Assembly: GCF_019334725.1 (NCBI RefSeq)
Contig: NZ_CP079818.1
Location: 1,736,001 to 1,800,000, forward strand
DNA from: Neisseria perflava
Lineage (GTDB): Bacteria > Pseudomonadota > Gammaproteobacteria > Burkholderiales > Neisseriaceae
Direction of reading: 5' to 3'
Length of the DNA stretch: 64,000 bases
Positions within the stretch are counted from its first letter, which is position 1. Each line of letters starts with the position of its first letter. Shown piece by piece: positions 60,539-64,000 of this stretch. Below the pieces are notes generated by a model. It was given only the letters and a program-made list of their open reading frames with translations, was not told the DNA's origin and did not search any database. Position numbers and translations under genes: made by a program.

Positions 60539-61381
60539 ATGGAACGCTCTTCTTTGCGCTTTGACGAGGCAAAAGGCTCTAAGCTGTTGCCTCGTTTTGT
60601 CGTTTATATCGCTCTGGCTGCCGGCCTGATGGTGGCAGATTACCGCTTTTCATTGATGCAGCCTGTACGTGCTGCAGTAATGCCCATGCTCTATCCTGTT
60701 CAATGGCTGGCAAATCAACCTGTTCAACTTTATCAATATTTTGCCGACCTCTCCCAGTCCAAATCCGAGCTCTTGGAACAAAACCGCCAACTTCTGGAAG
60801 AAAATGGCCGTCTGAAAATTGATTTGCAGCGAGATAAAGTCAATACTGATGAATTGCGCGAATTAAAAAAACTGTACGGTTTGCAACAAAAAGGCATTCA
60901 CAACGTTATCGGTGCGGAAGTCATTTCCAATGGCAAAGATCCGCTTTCCGAAAGACTGATTATCGGCAAGGGCGGCCAAGATGGTTTGAAAGTTGGCGAT
61001 GCGGTCATCGATCAAAGCGGTTTGATCGGCCTGTTGACACAAGTTCACACACAAAGTGCGGAAATTGGGCTGATTTCAGGCGGACAAAGCATTGTCCCCA
61101 TAGCCGTCAGTCGCACCGGCGAACGCAATTTGGCATACGGCAATGGCAACGGTTTGGATTTGCGCTATTTTCCAACCGGCTCAGACTTGAAACCCGGCGA
61201 TATTCTACTGACTTCCGGCTTGGACGGTACTTATCCGGCGGGGATTCCCGTTGCAACCGTCAGCAAGGTTGTCCGCGCATCGGGAACGCCTTATTACGAT
61301 ACGCAACTGACGCCTTTAGCCGCTTTACGCAGCAGCCGTTTTGTCTTGGTACTTTCTTCCGCCCCTTCTTCCCCACGCTGA
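60539..61381 (+). CDS. mreC: Rod-shape-determining protein MreC
   Basis: A 280-residue MreC. One N-terminal membrane segment (about 24-42) is followed by a coiled coil (SELLEQNRQLLEENGRLKIDLQR) and the beta-barrel periplasmic domain with VISNGKDPLSERLIIGKG and GDILLTSGLDGTYPAGIPVA. It links MreB to the wall synthesis complex. The ATG at 60539 is preferred over one two codons earlier because AAGGT is eight bases upstream of it, against two. A DUS core encodes NGRLK in the coiled coil. It ends five bases before the mreD start. Confidence 0.92.
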   Translation: MERSSLRFDEAKGSKLLPRFVVYIALAAGLMVADYRFSLMQPVRAAVMPMLYPVQWLANQPVQLYQYFADLSQSKSELLEQNRQLLEENGRLKIDLQRDKVNTDELRELKKLYGLQQKGIHNVIGAEVISNGKDPLSERLIIGKGGQDGLKVGDAVIDQSGLIGLLTQVHTQSAEIGLISGGQSIVPIAVSRTGERNLAYGNGNGLDLRYFPTGSDLKPGDILLTSGLDGTYPAGIPVATVSKVVRASGTPYYDTQLTPLAALRSSRFVLVLSSAPSSPR

Positions 61382-61385
61382 TTTC

Positions 61386-61886
61386 ATGAACGATTTTGAC
61401 GATTCTTACCGTGCAGTACCGCTGCACATCATGGCGGCCAGTCTCATCGTGATGATGATACTGGACTTTATGCCGTTTTCCTTTGACGGATTCTTCTGGC
61501 TGCCTGAAATGACGGCACTGATGTTGCTGTATTGGACATTGCATCAACCGCAACGCGCAGGCATGGGACTAGCTTTTGCCATCGGTCTGATTGTCGATGC
61601 CGCAACCGCCGCGACTTTGGGTTTGCACGCCCTGTCTTACGTCGTGATGACTTATTTCATCTTAAACCGACGCCGCCAAATCATGCTGTACGGCCACATT
61701 ATGCAATTGGCCGCTGTCTTGGCTGCGTTGTTGCTCAATCAGGCCGTTTTAACTGCTGCCCGTCTGTTCCTCAATCATCAGGTCATCACTTTGCAAGGCT
61801 TTGTTGCCCCATTTGTCGGCGCATTGCTTTGGCCGATACTCAGCCAGCTGATGCTGATTGTGACCCGTATTTACCGCGCGCACTGA
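61386..61886 (+). CDS. mreD: Rod-shape-determining protein MreD
   Basis: A 166-residue polytopic inner-membrane protein with five hydrophobic segments. The pattern FWLPEMTALMLLYWTLHQP followed by GLIVDAATAATLGLHAL matches MreD. It completes the elongasome with MreB and MreC. The ATG at 61386 is used; an earlier in-frame ATG inside mreC would add 15 residues from mreC's reverse-frame tail. The mrdA start follows four bases after the stop. Confidence 0.88.
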   Translation: MNDFDDSYRAVPLHIMAASLIVMMILDFMPFSFDGFFWLPEMTALMLLYWTLHQPQRAGMGLAFAIGLIVDAATAATLGLHALSYVVMTYFILNRRRQIMLYGHIMQLAAVLAALLLNQAVLTAARLFLNHQVITLQGFVAPFVGALLWPILSQLMLIVTRIYRAH

Positions 61887-61890
61887 AAAG

Positions 61891-63939
61891 ATGAAACCGA
61901 TTCTTCCACGCCGTCTTCCCGGTGGTCAACATACCAAAAAACCTTCCGCTCAGGCAGCACAAGCCGACGCCCTATTGCGCCTGCTCGTTGCTTTTATCCT
62001 GATTGTCATCTTCTTTTCCATCTTGCTGGCGCGGTTCTTTTACTTACAAGTGACTCAACACAATGAGTTTTCCGGTCAGGCATCGAGCAACCGCATCACC
62101 CTGATTCCAACGCCGCCCGTACGCGGCGAAATCGTCGATATCAACGGCGTTCCTTTGGCCAAAAACTATCCTGTCTTTTCGCTTGAAGTTATTCCCAGCC
62201 GCATCGAAGGCAAGATGGAAGATGTCATTGAAGCATTGAGAAAATACGTCGATATTACGCCGACAGATTTAAAACGCTTCAAAAAATACCGCGAAAGCTA
62301 TCGAAAATTTGAAAACATCCCGCTCAAGCTCAGGCTGACCGATGAAGAGGCTGCGCGTTTATCCGTGCATCTGCGCGAATTCAAAGGCGTAGAGGTCAAT
62401 TCACGCACATTCCGCGAATATCCTTACGGCAAGCTGACTTCCCATTTCTTAGGCTATATCGGCCGTATTAGCGATAAAGACAAAGAAATGCTGGAAGAAG
62501 AAGGCCTGACCGCCCTCTACCGCGGCAGCACGCATATCGGCAAATCAGGCCTGGAAAAATATTACGAACACCAGCTTCATGGCATCCCAGGCTATCAGGA
62601 AGTCGAAAAAGACGCTTACGGCAATATCGTCCGCGTATTAAAAAATGTTCCGTCCAAAATGGGGCAAACCTTGCGCCTAGGCATGGATATCCGTATGCAA
62701 CAGGAAGCCGACCGCATCTTGGGCGACCGCCGTGGCGCATTGGTGGCCATTAATCCGCAAGACGGTACTGTTTTGGCATTTGTTTCCAAACCATCTTTCG
62801 ATCCCAACCTCTTTATTGACGGCATCGACAGCGATACTTGGAAAATGCTGAATGACGATTGGAAAAAGCCTTTGATCAACCGCGTTACCCAAGGCCTTTA
62901 TCCGCCGGGCTCTACATTCAAACCCTTTATGGGCATGGCTTTGTTGGAAAGCGGCAAAATCACTCAAAACACCATCGTCCCCGCCCCCGGCGCATGGAGC
63001 ATACCCGGCAGCCGCCATATTTTCCGCGACTCTGTCCGCAGCGGTCACGGCTCGGCCAACTTGAGCAAGGCCATTCAAGTATCCTCAGATACCTTCTTCT
63101 ATCGCTTGGGTTACGAAATGGGTATCGACAAAGCCTCTCCGTATCTGGCGCAATTCGGTTTCGGCCAAAAAACCGGTATTGACCTGCCTAGTGAATATGT
63201 AGGCGTTTTGCCCAGCCGCGAATGGAAAGCCAAACGCTTTGCCAAATCTTCCGACCCGACTGCCAAAGAATGGCGTGCCGGCGAGATGGTTTCCGTCAGT
63301 ATCGGCCAAGGCTACAATGCCTACACGCCTTTGCAAATGGCACATGCGACAGCCTCTCTGGCCAATAACGGTGTCGTTCATCAGCCGCATTTGGTCAAAG
63401 AAATATTGGATTTCGGTGCGCGTAAAATTACCCGCATCAATCCTAATCCCGAACGTCAAATTCCGTTTAAAACCGACAACTTCGAATACGTCAAACGCGC
63501 AATGGAGAAGGTATTGAAACCGGGCGGTACGGCACACCGTATCGGTGGCGGACTCGCTTACACAATGGGCGGTAAAACCGGTACGGCCCAAGTCGTACAA
63601 ATCAAACAGGGCGGCCGCTACAATGCCGCAGCCCTGCGCGAACAACACCGCGACCACGCATGGTTTATCTCGTTTGCGCCATTGGAAAAACCTGAAATCG
63701 CCATTGCCGTTATTTTGGAAAACGGCGGCTGGGGTGCGTATGCCGCGCCATTGGCCCGTGAAATGACTGATTTTTATATGCTTCACGTCAAGCCGCAACA
63801 GTTTTCAGACGGCCTTGAAACAGATTCGGCCAAAACTGAAAAAACTGATAAACATCAGCCTATTACCAGCATTTTCCAATCTGCCTACGGACTGACGCCG
63901 ACAAGCCCTGCCTCACAGCCGGAGGTTCACCATGAATAA
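61891..63939 (+). CDS. mrdA: Penicillin-binding protein 2
   Basis: A 682-residue class B transpeptidase. One N-terminal membrane segment (about 33-52) precedes the dimerisation domain (SSNRITLIPTPPVRGEIVD) and the transpeptidase domain, with the catalytic Ser341 in STFKP, SSD near 395 and KTG at Lys562. It cross-links lateral wall peptidoglycan with RodA and MreBCD. The C-terminal tail past 630 is polar and carries a DUS-encoded FSDGLE. The gene ends eight bases inside the rodA start. It is a beta-lactam target. Confidence 0.95.
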   Translation: MKPILPRRLPGGQHTKKPSAQAAQADALLRLLVAFILIVIFFSILLARFFYLQVTQHNEFSGQASSNRITLIPTPPVRGEIVDINGVPLAKNYPVFSLEVIPSRIEGKMEDVIEALRKYVDITPTDLKRFKKYRESYRKFENIPLKLRLTDEEAARLSVHLREFKGVEVNSRTFREYPYGKLTSHFLGYIGRISDKDKEMLEEEGLTALYRGSTHIGKSGLEKYYEHQLHGIPGYQEVEKDAYGNIVRVLKNVPSKMGQTLRLGMDIRMQQEADRILGDRRGALVAINPQDGTVLAFVSKPSFDPNLFIDGIDSDTWKMLNDDWKKPLINRVTQGLYPPGSTFKPFMGMALLESGKITQNTIVPAPGAWSIPGSRHIFRDSVRSGHGSANLSKAIQVSSDTFFYRLGYEMGIDKASPYLAQFGFGQKTGIDLPSEYVGVLPSREWKAKRFAKSSDPTAKEWRAGEMVSVSIGQGYNAYTPLQMAHATASLANNGVVHQPHLVKEILDFGARKITRINPNPERQIPFKTDNFEYVKRAMEKVLKPGGTAHRIGGGLAYTMGGKTGTAQVVQIKQGGRYNAAALREQHRDHAWFISFAPLEKPEIAIAVILENGGWGAYAAPLAREMTDFYMLHVKPQQFSDGLETDSAKTEKTDKHQPITSIFQSAYGLTPTSPASQPEVHHE

Positions 63940-64000
63940 CACATCAGCGTGGAAAACATTCAAATCCACCATTGCAGCCCCAATTGACCCTTGGCTGTTT
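63932..64000 (+). CDS. rodA: Start of rodA (peptidoglycan glycosyltransferase), cut by window edge
   Basis: The first 23 codons only are visible, ending IDPWLF, which matches the start of RodA before its first membrane helix. The ATG at 63932 overlaps the mrdA stop by eight bases and has a strong GGAGG seven bases upstream. RodA polymerises glycan strands with PBP2. The call rests on the short N-terminus and on position after mrdA. Confidence 0.8.
   Translation, partial: MNNTSAWKTFKSTIAAPIDPWLF

Noticed and set aside
1..64000. Correia elements, dRS3 repeats or insertion sequences
   Set aside because: I looked for the TATAGTG-type Correia ends, ATTCCC...GGGAAT repeats and transposase motifs and saw none. 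A database search would be more sensitive.

Overview
The window is chromosomal DNA of a Neisseria species. Dozens of copies of the neisserial DNA uptake sequence (DUS) are present, most in the AG form AGGCCGTCTGAA, and many are arranged as inverted pairs that form terminator hairpins. Gene content also fits: neisserial-type patA-patB-ape1, a Prx-Grx hybrid, pilT2 beside mtnN and lepA-lepB, and the gatCAB and mreBCD-mrdA-rodA clusters. Published DUS dialect surveys place AG-DUS in commensals of the subflava/flavescens/elongata group and AT-DUS in the meningococcus/gonococcus group, so a commensal is likely; this is an inference. Almost every gene is a single-copy core gene. The only clearly accessory-looking block is a two-partner secretion locus. 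I see no insertion sequence, prophage, CRISPR array or rRNA.

Layout. 1-5000: 5'-truncated-by-window hda (minus), a DedA membrane protein, then the peptidoglycan O-acetylation operon patA-patB-ape1. 5000-7900: LemA protein, membrane metallophosphoesterase (both minus), Dyp-type peroxidase (plus). 8100-13800: tpsB transporter and tpsA haemagglutinin-like exoprotein, separated by 254 bases holding two long hairpins. 13900-20700: recB (plus), then cysH, dinB and the sulfate-binding lipoprotein gene (minus). 20700-27300: a DUF4198 periplasmic protein behind a palindromic operator-like site, then DUF5672, mutS, panC and panB (minus). 27350-27620: two identical tRNA-Thr genes with promoter and terminator.

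27800-31600: spermidine-synthase-like protein, alpha/beta hydrolase, Nudix hydrolase, folB, plsY, greB. 31700-37200: a minus-strand run (unknown gene, ygfX-like gene, folC, SPOR protein, cvpA) followed by purF. 37270-40350: amino-acid ABC ATPase preceded by a small gene interrupted by an amber codon, then rsmA, maf and a gamma carbonic anhydrase homologue. 40580-46500: EamA transporter, lepA-lepB, mtnN, pilT2. 46570-51540: a dihydrolipoyl-dehydrogenase-like flavoprotein beside the Prx-Grx hybrid, a PlsC-type acyltransferase, mutM and a methyltransferase. 51690-55050: mltD and a ferredoxin-type reductase. 55120-59270: gatC-gatA-(TRIC channel)-gatB. 59490-64000: mreB-mreC-mreD-mrdA and the first codons of rodA.

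Themes. Cell-wall work is well represented (patAB/ape1, mltD, the SPOR protein, mreBCD/PBP2/RodA), as are DNA maintenance genes (recB, dinB, mutS, mutM, hda) and vitamin synthesis (panBC, folB, folC). The points most worth following are the tpsBA locus with its spacer hairpins and AT-type DUS terminator, the interrupted gene upstream of the ABC ATPase, the 18-base palindrome over the DUF4198 promoter, and the repeated use of DUS as coding sequence in protein linkers.
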